A stretch of 12,624 bases of DNA from a bacterium (GTDB taxonomy: Bacteria > SZUA-79 > Acidulodesulfobacterales > Acidulodesulfobacteraceae): positions 1 through 12,624 of the forward strand of contig JAJYYS010000033.1 of the NCBI GenBank assembly GCA_021800745.1, in the 5' to 3' direction. This document shows, piece after piece, positions 1-7,043 of the stretch. The number at the start of each line of letters is the position of its first letter. Position 1 is the stretch's first letter. The notes beneath the pieces were generated by a model. That model did not search any database. It saw only the letters and a list, made by a program, of their open reading frames with translations, and was not told where the DNA came from. The position numbers were made by a program, and so were the translations under genes.

Positions 1-1424
1 AACAGCATTGGAATAAAGGATGATATAACCGCAAGAGTAGCAAAAAAATTAGGATTGCCTATTTCGTTTACGGCGTCCACCGCATAAGCGGGAAGTATAT
101 TTCTTTCTTTTGAAAAAACCCTTTCTATGTTGTCGATGACTACTATGGCGTTATCGACTAAAAGCCCCAGGGAAAGAATTAATGCGAACAGGGTAATCCT
201 GTTTAATGTCTGATGGAAAATATAAGCTATGCCTAGGGTAAGAAACAGCATCAGCGGAATGGTAAAAGCAACTATGAATGCTTCTCGCCAGCCTAATATT
301 ATTAAAAGAAGTACTATTACTATAGCTATGCTTATTATAAGATGAAACAGCAATTTGTTTACGGCATTGTTTGCTTTTTTTCCGTCGTTTCTGGTTATAG
401 TATAATGAACGCCGGAGGGAAGGCTTGTTTGGGCTATTTTATGAAATTTCGCAAGAACGCTGTTTACGACCGCAACCGCGTTCTTCCCTCTTCTTTTTGC
501 GACTGCTATGGTTACGGCAGGATAAATACCCTTGGAATCTGTAATAACCCTGTCGTTTGCATTAATTTTTCCGTAGTTATTTCCGAATCCTATTTCCGAT
601 AAAAAATTTAACGGCTTATATGAATATTTAATTTTTGCTACATCCTTAAGATAAACCGGTTTTCCGTTATAAACGGATATTATAAAGTTCTCAACCGAAC
701 TTACACGGTGAAAATATCCGCCTGCCGTCAAAAACATTTTTTTATTATTTTTCTGAAGAAAACCTGCAGGAATGTTTATATTGGTTCCCTTAAGCTCCTG
801 CGCTATCATTAATGGAGTGACGTTATATCCCGCCATTTTCAAGGGGTTCAGATAAACATTGAGCTGTTTGTATCTTGCGCCGTTTAAAAAAGTGACCCCT
901 GTTCCTTTAACGGAATCGAGCCTGTCTAATATCCTGCCGGCGATAGTAGTGAGATAACCCGCGTTGTATTTTTTGCTCCATAACGTGATATTTAAAATAG
1001 GCACGTGGTTTACGTCTATGGGCTTAATGAGCGGCCTCATTGCGCCCTTAGGAATTTCGTCGAGGTTGGAAAATACTTTATTATATATATCTACAAGGCT
1101 CTTATCGCGGCTTGCGTTGACATGAAACTCTACGGTAACTATAGATTCGGAGTTCATGGATATCGAGTAAACGTGCTTAACCCCCGGGATCTGCCACATT
1201 TTTCTTTCTAATGGCTTTGTAACAAGGTTTTTAACCTGCTCGCCGCTAGCTCCAGGAAATCTGACTATTACGTTTGCCGCCGGAACTATAATCTGCGGAT
1301 TATACTGCCTCGGGGTAAGAAGAACCGCTATTATTCCGAAACCTATGCTAAAAAGGATTAATAAAAGAGTTATTTTGTTTTCTATAAAATATTCGGTAAT
1401 TTTAGCGCTAAAATTTTTATTCAT
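1..1424 (-). CDS. RND efflux permease, N-terminal part (cut by window edge)
   Basis: This is an inner-membrane RND (AcrB/ACR_tran superfamily) pump subunit that would use the proton gradient to export substrates; the substrate cannot be read from the sequence. I translated 474 codons from the ATG at 1424-1422 to the left edge without a stop; full-length members have about 1000 residues. Visible parts are a first membrane helix at about residues 13-31, the porter-domain opening with PGASGEQVKNLV and an IPGV turn, and membrane helices from about residue 360 on. The TM4 signature LVDNAIVVIDNIER lies near residues 422-435, with D424 matching the first of the two AcrB TM4 aspartates; the second is Asn here. 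It starts 26 bp after the adaptor gene, with AAGGAG about 12 nt before the ATG. The family is certain. Whether it is a drug-type (HAE) or another RND subgroup is not settled; the CzcA-type IVDGAVVMVE motif is absent. Confidence 0.93.
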   Translation of the reverse strand, partial: MNKNFSAKITEYFIENKITLLLILFSIGFGIIAVLLTPRQYNPQIIVPAANVIVRFPGASGEQVKNLVTKPLERKMWQIPGVKHVYSISMNSESIVTVEFHVNASRDKSLVDIYNKVFSNLDEIPKGAMRPLIKPIDVNHVPILNITLWSKKYNAGYLTTIAGRILDRLDSVKGTGVTFLNGARYKQLNVYLNPLKMAGYNVTPLMIAQELKGTNINIPAGFLQKNNKKMFLTAGGYFHRVSSVENFIISVYNGKPVYLKDVAKIKYSYKPLNFLSEIGFGNNYGKINANDRVITDSKGIYPAVTIAVAKRRGKNAVAVVNSVLAKFHKIAQTSLPSGVHYTITRNDGKKANNAVNKLLFHLIISIAIVIVLLLIILGWREAFIVAFTIPLMLFLTLGIAYIFHQTLNRITLFALILSLGLLVDNAIVVIDNIERVFSKERNILPAYAVDAVNEIGNPNFFATLAVISSFIPML

Positions 1425-1450
1425 TTATCTAAAAAACTCCTTATCTTGTA

Positions 1451-2503
1451 TTAGAACTTCGGGTTCACATAGCTTCCTGCGCTTATTTTGTCTAAATCGC
1501 TTGTTATTATAATCATTCCAGGATTTAGTCCGTTTATGATTATGACAAAATTCTTTTTATACGTTCTGCCCCTTTTTACCGGCTGAAACACGACTTCGCC
1601 GGCGCCGTTAACGGTGTAAACTCCGGTTATGCCGAGCCGCCTTACGACTGCGGATTTTGGAACGGTTACGGCTTTTCTTTTTCCTATTTTAAATCTCGCC
1701 GTTCCATACATTCCCGGCATCAGCCCCGATTTTTCAGCCCCTTTTATGGCAATTCTAACTAAGACGGAATGGGAATAAGGATTGGCAGACCTTACTACGG
1801 ATATAACTTTTCCTTCTACAGTTTTATCTATCGACGAAAAATTCAATTTAACCGCTTCGGCGTTTTTTATTTTGCTAAAATATTTAACGTTGACGGATGT
1901 CTTAAATTCCAATCTCTTAAGGCTTTGAATTATTAAAAGCATCTGCCCCGGCGCGACAAGGTCGCCCATAGAAACGTTTTTTTTAGTTATAACTCCGTCG
2001 ATAGGGGAATAAATATTTTTGTAATCCAAATAGTTCCCGGCTTCGTTCAACCCGGCCTTAGCAACTTTATACTGCATTAAGGTATTGTCGTAAGTCTGTC
2101 TCGAAACCGAATTTTCTTTATATAACCTTTTAATCCTGTCGTATGTTTTTTTTGCGTTAATAAAACCGGCTTTCGCGGCATAATATTTTGACCCGATTTC
2201 TGGAGCGCTTAGTTTCAATAAAATCTGCCCTTTTGAAACCGCCTGACCCTGATGAACGTTTTCCATGACAACGTATCCCATAATGTGCGCCGATATAGCG
2301 GTATTATTTAATGAATCCGTATTTCCGGGAGATTTAAGATAATCCGGGATATTATTGTATTGGGTTTTAAATGCGCCGACGCTGAGCCTGGATTCCGCCC
2401 CTCCGGTAAAAGCCTGCTTTTTTGCACACCCGCTTAATGATAATGATAATACTGCAAACGATACCGCTAAAACGGCGTAAAATATACCGTTGTTTTTTTT
2501 CAT
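1451..2503 (-). CDS. RND efflux membrane-fusion (periplasmic adaptor) lipoprotein
   Basis: This 350-residue periplasmic adaptor (HlyD/AcrA-type membrane-fusion protein) would link the inner-membrane RND pump encoded just downstream to an outer-membrane channel. The N-terminus is a lipoprotein signal: MKKNN, a hydrophobic stretch at about residues 7-22, then the lipobox LSGC with the acylated cysteine at residue 26. A split biotinyl-lipoyl-like domain flanks a helical hairpin. Its first half is around VVMENVHQGQAVSKGQILLK and its second half around YSPIDGVITKKNVSMGDLVAPGQ. Beta-barrel and membrane-proximal domains follow. GGGAG-type Shine-Dalgarno sequence lies about 6 nt before the ATG. No outer-membrane channel (TolC-like) gene is in the window, so that partner is encoded elsewhere. 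The length and order (adaptor, then pump) are typical. Confidence 0.92.
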   Translation of the reverse strand: MKKNNGIFYAVLAVSFAVLSLSLSGCAKKQAFTGGAESRLSVGAFKTQYNNIPDYLKSPGNTDSLNNTAISAHIMGYVVMENVHQGQAVSKGQILLKLSAPEIGSKYYAAKAGFINAKKTYDRIKRLYKENSVSRQTYDNTLMQYKVAKAGLNEAGNYLDYKNIYSPIDGVITKKNVSMGDLVAPGQMLLIIQSLKRLEFKTSVNVKYFSKIKNAEAVKLNFSSIDKTVEGKVISVVRSANPYSHSVLVRIAIKGAEKSGLMPGMYGTARFKIGKRKAVTVPKSAVVRRLGITGVYTVNGAGEVVFQPVKRGRTYKKNFVIIINGLNPGMIIITSDLDKISAGSYVNPKF

Positions 2504-2606
2504 CTCCAGCTCCCTTTATATATCTTAAAATAGCTTAAAAATATCAATTACTTACAGCTGTTTTTATGACGGATTATTTTATATATATAACTATCTATAT
2601 ATAACA

Positions 2607-2636
2607 ATATTACCATTTTCATATGTTTTAAGTCAA
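2607..2636 (-). promoter_or_regulatory. Sigma70-like promoter of the efflux operon
   Basis: On the minus strand TTGACT (2636-2631) is followed by an 18-nt spacer and TAATAT (2612-2607). The predicted start near 2600 gives a leader of about 95 nt before the adaptor gene. That leader holds an AT-only inverted repeat (arms 2579-2587 and 2596-2604) and an 8-bp palindrome ACAGCTGT at 2554-2561 that could be a regulator site. No terminator hairpin is visible after pilC, so read-through from the pilus operon is also possible. Confidence 0.5.
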
Positions 2637-2645
2637 ATTTTTTTA

Positions 2646-3860
2646 TCAGCCTTTTTTTGCAAAATTTATCACATCGATGATAGGAAGATATATAGCCAGC
2701 GCAAGAAAGAGAACCATGCCGAAAATTATAGTTAAAAGCACCGGTTCTATGCTTGCCTGAAGCATGCTCAGCTGATGGTCTAAATCCTCGTCAAAATAAT
2801 CTGCGACCTTGCCGAGCATTTCGTCTATATGTCCTGTTTCTTCGCCTACGCTGACCATCTGTATAATAATACCGGAAAAAATTTTAGAATTCTTAAAACT
2901 GTTCGTGATAGACTCCCCTCTGGTAACGTCGGACTGTATTTCGTCTATTTTATTGGTAAAAAATTTATTGTTTACGGCGTTTCTGATAAGCTCGAACGCC
3001 CTGTTGACCGGAAGCCCGCTTTGGAATAAAAGCCCGAAAATCCTTGTAAACTGGCTCATCATAGATTTATAAAAAATACTTCCGAATATGGGTATTTTAA
3101 GTTTATGTTCGTCCCACCACAGTCTTCCGCCGGATGAATTTATATAAAGTTTTACGCCGGCTATCAAAGCAACTGCGGCCATTAAAACTATATACCAGTA
3201 ACTTACGAAAAAATTGGAAATAGCCACTAATATCCTTGTTTCTAATGGAAGAGGAACGTTGAAACTTTTATAAAGCATAGCAAATTTAGGTATAACGAAT
3301 CCTACTAAAATTACTACGGCGATTATTATTGCGGAAACGACGATTTTTGGATAAAAGGTTGCGCTCTTTACCTTTGCCTTAACCGCCATATCTTTTTCCA
3401 TTAATAGAGCAAGCCTGACGAGTATATCGTATAAAAGACCGCTGGTTTCGCCTACTTCCACCATATTTACGTATATTTCGGAAAAAACTTTGGGGTGTCT
3501 TGCAAAGCTCTTGGAGAGAGTCTGACCGCTCTCTACGTCCTGCTTTACTTCCGACAGAACCTCCTTAAATTTTTTATTTCTTGAGAATTCCATTAAAGAA
3601 TCAAGGCTTTTGGTAAGCGGCACGCCCGATTGATATAGTGTAGCAAGCTGTCTCGAAAAAACTATTACGTCTTTTTTGGAGATGTTCTGAAATGCGGGAA
3701 GAAGGTCCCCCCATGAAAAACTTGAGGCTTCTTCTACCGAAATAGGAATAAGCCTCAATTCTTCTATCTGTTTTTCTGCGGAAATAGAGGAAACAGACTC
3801 TATTCTTCCGGCTATGAGTTTCCCCTGCCTGTCTCTTGCCTTATAATTATATATAGCCAT
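2646..3860 (-). CDS. pilC: Type IV pilus inner-membrane platform protein PilC
   Basis: PilC/GspF-family polytopic inner-membrane protein, the platform on which the pilus motor ATPases act to insert or remove pilin subunits. The 404-residue length fits the family. The N-terminus (MAIYNYKARDRQGK) is the usual short cytoplasmic beta segment. Two repeated T2SF domains follow. The first is at about 65-190, with a QLATLYQSGVPLTKSL opening and a VEVGETSGLL motif near 134-142. The second is at about 268-393, with a FTRIFGLLFQSGLPVNRAF opening and VSVGEETGHIDEML near 336-349. Membrane segments are at about 173-191, 221-240 and 371-393. The gene follows pilB on the same strand, 94 bp away. The Shine-Dalgarno before its ATG is weak, while a strong one 50-60 bp upstream leads to a start-stop pair. 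A type II secretion GspF is an alternative, but no gsp genes are near. Confidence 0.93.
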   Translation of the reverse strand: MAIYNYKARDRQGKLIAGRIESVSSISAEKQIEELRLIPISVEEASSFSWGDLLPAFQNISKKDVIVFSRQLATLYQSGVPLTKSLDSLMEFSRNKKFKEVLSEVKQDVESGQTLSKSFARHPKVFSEIYVNMVEVGETSGLLYDILVRLALLMEKDMAVKAKVKSATFYPKIVVSAIIIAVVILVGFVIPKFAMLYKSFNVPLPLETRILVAISNFFVSYWYIVLMAAVALIAGVKLYINSSGGRLWWDEHKLKIPIFGSIFYKSMMSQFTRIFGLLFQSGLPVNRAFELIRNAVNNKFFTNKIDEIQSDVTRGESITNSFKNSKIFSGIIIQMVSVGEETGHIDEMLGKVADYFDEDLDHQLSMLQASIEPVLLTIIFGMVLFLALAIYLPIIDVINFAKKG

Positions 3861-3907
3861 AAATGAAATTCGTCCGGTTAAAATTTATTTTTATATATAA
3901 TATAATA

Positions 3908-3926
3908 TTACATTAAATCACCTTTA
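3908..3926 (-). promoter_or_regulatory. Ribosome-binding site with start-stop (AUG-UAA) minicistron before pilC
   Basis: Reading the minus strand, TAAAGGTGA (3926-3918) is followed 4 nt later by ATG (3913-3911) and immediately by the stop TAA (3910-3908). The AGG core is about 7 nt from the ATG, an ideal spacing, and is far better than anything directly before the pilC ATG 48 nt downstream. It could load or stall ribosomes between pilB and pilC, or be the remnant of an older pilC start. Function is inferred only. Confidence 0.35.
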
Positions 3927-3954
3927 AAAACTATTGTTTTATTTTTTCTATATG

Positions 3955-5712
3955 CTATATGTCCTGAGTAGCCTGCAAAACTTCCTCCAGCGTCGTAACG
4001 CCTTCTATGACTTTTTTCAGTCCCGCCATTCTCAGGGGAACGAAACCGTCCTTTATGGCGGCGTTTCTTATCTGCGCCGCATCCGCTTTTTCGATAATTA
4101 ATTTTTGGACGTTTCTCGAAGGCGTTAAAATTTCCTGTATGCCTATTCTTCCGTGAAAACCCGTTCCTCTGCATAAATCGCAGCCCGTTTCTTTATAAAA
4201 TTTAAAATTAACGCCTGCCGGAAGACCGAGTTCTTTAAGCAGTTCCGGCTCCGGCGCATACGCCTCCTTACAGTTGTCGCAAAGGCGCTTTACCAGTCTC
4301 TGTCCGACTATTCCGGCAATCGAAGAAGAAATCAAAAAAGGTTCTATGCCCATATCGGCAAGCCTTGAAATTGCGCTGGAGGAATCCTGCGTATGAAGCG
4401 TAGAAATGACGAAATGTCCGGTTAACGACGCTTGAATCGCTATTCTTGCCGTTTCTTCGTCTCTTATTTCACCAACAAGAATGATATCCGGGTCCTGCCT
4501 AAGAACGGCTCTTAAAGCGTCCGGAAAACCCATTCCTCCTTTTTGATTGGCTTCTATCTGATTTATATATCTTATTTTATATTCTACCGGGTCTTCTACT
4601 GTGATGATATTTTTATTTATGCTGTTAAGTTCCGCAATCATCGAATATGCCGTTGTAGTTTTGCCGGAACCGGTGGGGCCGGTTATCAAAAAGAGACCGT
4701 ATTTCTTATATATTATCTTTAAAATTTTTTCTTTATCGTTTTTATCGAGCGGAAGCTCGGAAACCTTATTGACCTTTGAAGTTTTATCTAAGAGCCTGAA
4801 AACCGCTTTTTCCCCGTTTATGGTCGGAACTACGGAAACCCTTACGTCTAAATTTTTTTCTCCGGCGTTTATGTCGAACCTTGAATCCTGCGGGTTCCTT
4901 TTTTCCGCGATATCCATATTCGCCATTATCTTTATTCTTGCTATAACCGGGTTTAAAAACTGAAAAGGAATTCTTCTTGCCTCTATAAGCTCGCCGTCTA
5001 TTCTTTCCCTTACTATAATTTCGTCGGAAAGAGGCTCTATGTGTATATCGGAGGCCCTGCTTTTAGAAGCGGAAAATATTATATCGTTTACGAGCTTGAT
5101 TATATTTACGTCTTCGGACTGCAGGACTTCCTTGACCGCTGCTGAAGCCGAAGGTGAAGGAGAAAAATCTGCCGCCCCGGCCTGCCGCGCCGCTAAACCG
5201 GTAAAATTTTTATTATCCGCCGGAACGACGTTTTGATATGAAGCCGCTTTAGATATGTCTTTAGCTGTCCAGACGAAATCTATAGCTTTAGATATATCGT
5301 GTTCTTTTGCCAGAACTATATCTATATTATAATTAATATGCCTTTTTAAGGCATCGGTAGCAAAAACGTTAAGCGGGTCGGAAAGCGCCACGGTAAGAAT
5401 GCCGTCGGCAAGGCTTATTCCGACCATTTTAAACTGCCTCGAAAGCCCTTCCGATATCAGCCTTCCGACAGCCGGGTCTATTATAAGCTTTGAAAGGTCT
5501 ATTTTTTTCAAGCCTATCTGGGAGGAAAGCGCATCTAGTATATTGTCTTCCGAAAGTATTCCGAGGGCAGTCAACGCCGAACCTAATCTCAGATTGCGCT
5601 TTTTTCCCTCCGTAAGAGCGGTTTCCAGCTGGGTAGGGTTCAAAAGTCCGGCGTCTATAAGTATCTCGCCTAGCTTTTTAGTTTTCGATAAGTTATTTAT
5701 TATTACGCCCAT
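3955..5712 (-). CDS. pilB: Type IV pilus extension ATPase PilB with MshEN-like N-terminus
   Basis: GspE/PilB-family hexameric cytoplasmic ATPase that powers pilus assembly through PilC. All hallmarks are visible in the 585 residues: Walker A GPTGSGKT (345-352), Asp box ITVEDPVEY (370-378), Walker B DPDIILVGEIRDEE (407-420), His box GHFVISTLH (432-440), and a tetracysteine zinc site with C478, C481, C511 and C514. The zinc site and N-terminal extension mark an assembly rather than a retraction (PilT) ATPase. The N-terminus has two copies of an RLGxxL-type motif (about 12-36 and 42-65), the arrangement of MshEN domains, some of which bind cyclic di-GMP. A Ser/Ala/Pro-rich linker lies at about 160-200. 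The start at 5712 has AGG about 5 nt upstream. It begins 42 bp after aroD and precedes pilC. Type II secretion GspE is a less likely alternative. Confidence 0.94.
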   Translation of the reverse strand: MGVIINNLSKTKKLGEILIDAGLLNPTQLETALTEGKKRNLRLGSALTALGILSEDNILDALSSQIGLKKIDLSKLIIDPAVGRLISEGLSRQFKMVGISLADGILTVALSDPLNVFATDALKRHINYNIDIVLAKEHDISKAIDFVWTAKDISKAASYQNVVPADNKNFTGLAARQAGAADFSPSPSASAAVKEVLQSEDVNIIKLVNDIIFSASKSRASDIHIEPLSDEIIVRERIDGELIEARRIPFQFLNPVIARIKIMANMDIAEKRNPQDSRFDINAGEKNLDVRVSVVPTINGEKAVFRLLDKTSKVNKVSELPLDKNDKEKILKIIYKKYGLFLITGPTGSGKTTTAYSMIAELNSINKNIITVEDPVEYKIRYINQIEANQKGGMGFPDALRAVLRQDPDIILVGEIRDEETARIAIQASLTGHFVISTLHTQDSSSAISRLADMGIEPFLISSSIAGIVGQRLVKRLCDNCKEAYAPEPELLKELGLPAGVNFKFYKETGCDLCRGTGFHGRIGIQEILTPSRNVQKLIIEKADAAQIRNAAIKDGFVPLRMAGLKKVIEGVTTLEEVLQATQDI

Positions 5713-5754
5713 ATTCGCCTGCTAAAAATGTTCCGATATATAAGTTTCCGATAA

Positions 5755-6624
5755 TCATACGGAAGCCTCTAAAAAATCGACCATTTTATAAAATTCGTCC
5801 GGCGTCGTCTGCCCAGGCGCGGTAATTCCGTAAGGCGAAGAGCAGTATGCAAGATAAGAGCCGTAAATTACCGACGAAGATCTGGTTATCCTCCCTTTTC
5901 CTCCCATACCGAAAATTATAAATTCTGGAAACGCCGTTTCATCCGTCATTTTTATAGAACGCATCTTTATATTTTTTTCGGATACGCTTTCAGCATCTTC
6001 TTCGGAAATGACGGTATCCGCCAGCTTAAAATAATCGGCGCCGAAATAGCTTGAATCTAAGTACAATCTTACGGTATCGAGCAGGCCTATCCGCCCCTTA
6101 AAATCGTGAACTGAAAGAATTACCCGCGATTTTTTTGAATGGGCAAATTCTATAAAATTTTTTATAACGTTCCTCTCTAAAATATCTAGTTCTATATCGC
6201 AAATATCTATGCCTAGTTCTATAACAGCCCTTAAAAATTTTATTCTTTCGGGTTCTAAGTCTGTCCTGCCGCTTTTTTCGGCAATTTCTAAACCGGACGG
6301 TTTTGCTAATCTTTGTTTGTCCAAAAAGGAAATACATCCGTTCGCGCTGTAAGAAACGTCCCTGTTTGTTCCTATCGTTTTAATTCCTTTATTTTTTGCG
6401 TAAGAAATTATTTTTTTAATTTCAGGCAAAACGGCGTCTTTATTAAAATCTCCTTCCGGATTGTTTCGGCTTCTATCCGGCACACTGCTTAAAGGCGCGG
6501 TTTCGGGAATCATATCGAACCTAAGTTCTATGAATTCGGCATCTTTGCTTTTTGCGTAATCTATGGCGTCATAAACAGCGCTTAATCCGGCATTCCCGAT
6601 TGACAGGCAGGTTCTCGGCTTCAT
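5755..6624 (-). CDS. aroD: Type I 3-dehydroquinate dehydratase
   Basis: Shikimate-pathway enzyme converting 3-dehydroquinate to 3-dehydroshikimate through a Schiff base. By alignment with Salmonella AroD, the conserved residues are all recognisable: the EFIELRFD strand (E33, R35), R88 in GTNR, the catalytic pair H173 (SVHDF) and K200 (YFKLAD), R248 in RITRSS, and the TAPGQ loop with Q272. Thr268 stands where Salmonella has Ser232. At 289 residues it is longer than the usual 220-255. The extra length is mainly around residues 42-66 and 96-125, the first rich in Pro, Ser, Arg and Asn. Its ATG overlaps the stop of the tautomerase gene by four bases (ATGA), indicating translational coupling. pilB follows 42 bp downstream. 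The family call is secure; the role of the insertions is unknown. Confidence 0.93.
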   Translation of the reverse strand: MKPRTCLSIGNAGLSAVYDAIDYAKSKDAEFIELRFDMIPETAPLSSVPDRSRNNPEGDFNKDAVLPEIKKIISYAKNKGIKTIGTNRDVSYSANGCISFLDKQRLAKPSGLEIAEKSGRTDLEPERIKFLRAVIELGIDICDIELDILERNVIKNFIEFAHSKKSRVILSVHDFKGRIGLLDTVRLYLDSSYFGADYFKLADTVISEEDAESVSEKNIKMRSIKMTDETAFPEFIIFGMGGKGRITRSSSVIYGSYLAYCSSPYGITAPGQTTPDEFYKMVDFLEASV

Positions 6625-6833
6625 TTGCCTGCTTCCTTTTTTGCTTTTATCTTATCGGAGGCGAGTTCGCCGCCAAGTCCCCATTCGTCGGAAGGAAACT
6701 CTTCGACTACCACCCATACGTTATTTTCGTTGATGCTTAAACTTTCGGACACGCTTTTAGTAATAGATTTAATAAGGTTTTTTTTCTGCTCTTTTGTTCT
6801 TCCTTCTAGCATTTTAACCGATACGAAAGGCAT
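6621..6833 (-). CDS. 4-oxalocrotonate tautomerase-family protein
   Basis: Small 70-residue member of the tautomerase superfamily, which form hexamers or related oligomers and use the N-terminal proline, exposed by Met removal, as a general base for keto-enol tautomerisation. Visible features are Pro2 after the start, the LEGRTKEQK segment (residues 9-17) including an arginine typical of 4-oxalocrotonate tautomerases, the VVEEFPSDEWG strand and turn, and the GLGGELASD C-terminal motif (about 52-60). Length matches the family (about 62-80). It is the first gene of its operon, with AAGGAGG (6845-6839) 5 nt before the ATG. It overlaps aroD by 4 bp. No catechol meta-cleavage genes are nearby, so a degradative role is not supported. 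The substrate is unknown. Confidence 0.9.
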   Translation of the reverse strand: MPFVSVKMLEGRTKEQKKNLIKSITKSVSESLSINENNVWVVVEEFPSDEWGLGGELASDKIKAKKEAGK

Positions 6834-6865
6834 TTTTTCCTCCTTAACATGGATTTTTATTTAAA

Positions 6866-6894
6866 ATTATAACAGATATAATATTTTTAGGCAA
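6866..6894 (-). promoter_or_regulatory. Strong sigma70-like promoter of tautomerase-aroD-pilB-pilC operon
   Basis: Minus strand: TTGCCT (6894-6889), 17-nt spacer, TATAAT (6871-6866), with an extended -10 TGT just before it. The predicted start is near 6859, giving a leader of about 25 nt that ends in the AAGGAGG site of the tautomerase gene. A GC-rich island with a CGGCCG palindrome at about 6901-6912 sits just upstream and may be an operator. It is the best promoter match on the minus strand in the window. Confidence 0.65.
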
Positions 6895-6938
6895 CGGTTT
6901 TGCCGGCCGACCAAACGACGGATTTAATTAAAAATAAC

Positions 6939-6965
6939 TATAGATTTTTTACATAATGCCGATAT
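6939..6965 (+). promoter_or_regulatory. Sigma28 (FliA)-type promoter for the chemoreceptor gene
   Basis: TATAGATT (6939-6946), an 11-nt spacer, then GCCGATAT (6958-6965). The enterobacterial FliA consensus is TAAAGTTT-N11-GCCGATAA, so 6 of 8 and 7 of 8 bases match with exact spacing. It lies about 80 bp before a chemotaxis receptor gene, a classic member of the FliA regulon. The predicted start near 6972 leaves a leader of about 70 nt. Confidence 0.6.
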
Positions 6966-7043
6966 ATAATAAAAAAACAATAATTTTACGAAAAAAAGCA
7001 GACAGATTGTGTATTTTTTTATATATAATTAAATGGGGGGAAA

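Noticed and set aside
342..1211. Short plus-strand frames at the left end
   Set aside because: The minus strand here encodes a continuous RND permease with family motifs, so these are shadows of it.
2579..2604. AT-only inverted repeat as a terminator after pilC
   Set aside because: Pure AT stems are weak and the T-run expected after a minus-strand hairpin is missing. It is treated only as part of the efflux leader.
4601..4963. 120-codon plus-strand frame inside pilB
   Set aside because: Antisense to conserved pilB motifs (Walker A region); no ribosome-binding site or family match, so it is a shadow frame.
7024..7029. TATAAT just before the chemoreceptor start as its main promoter
   Set aside because: No -35 box at suitable spacing, and transcription from it would nearly remove the ribosome-binding site. 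The FliA-type promoter upstream fits better.
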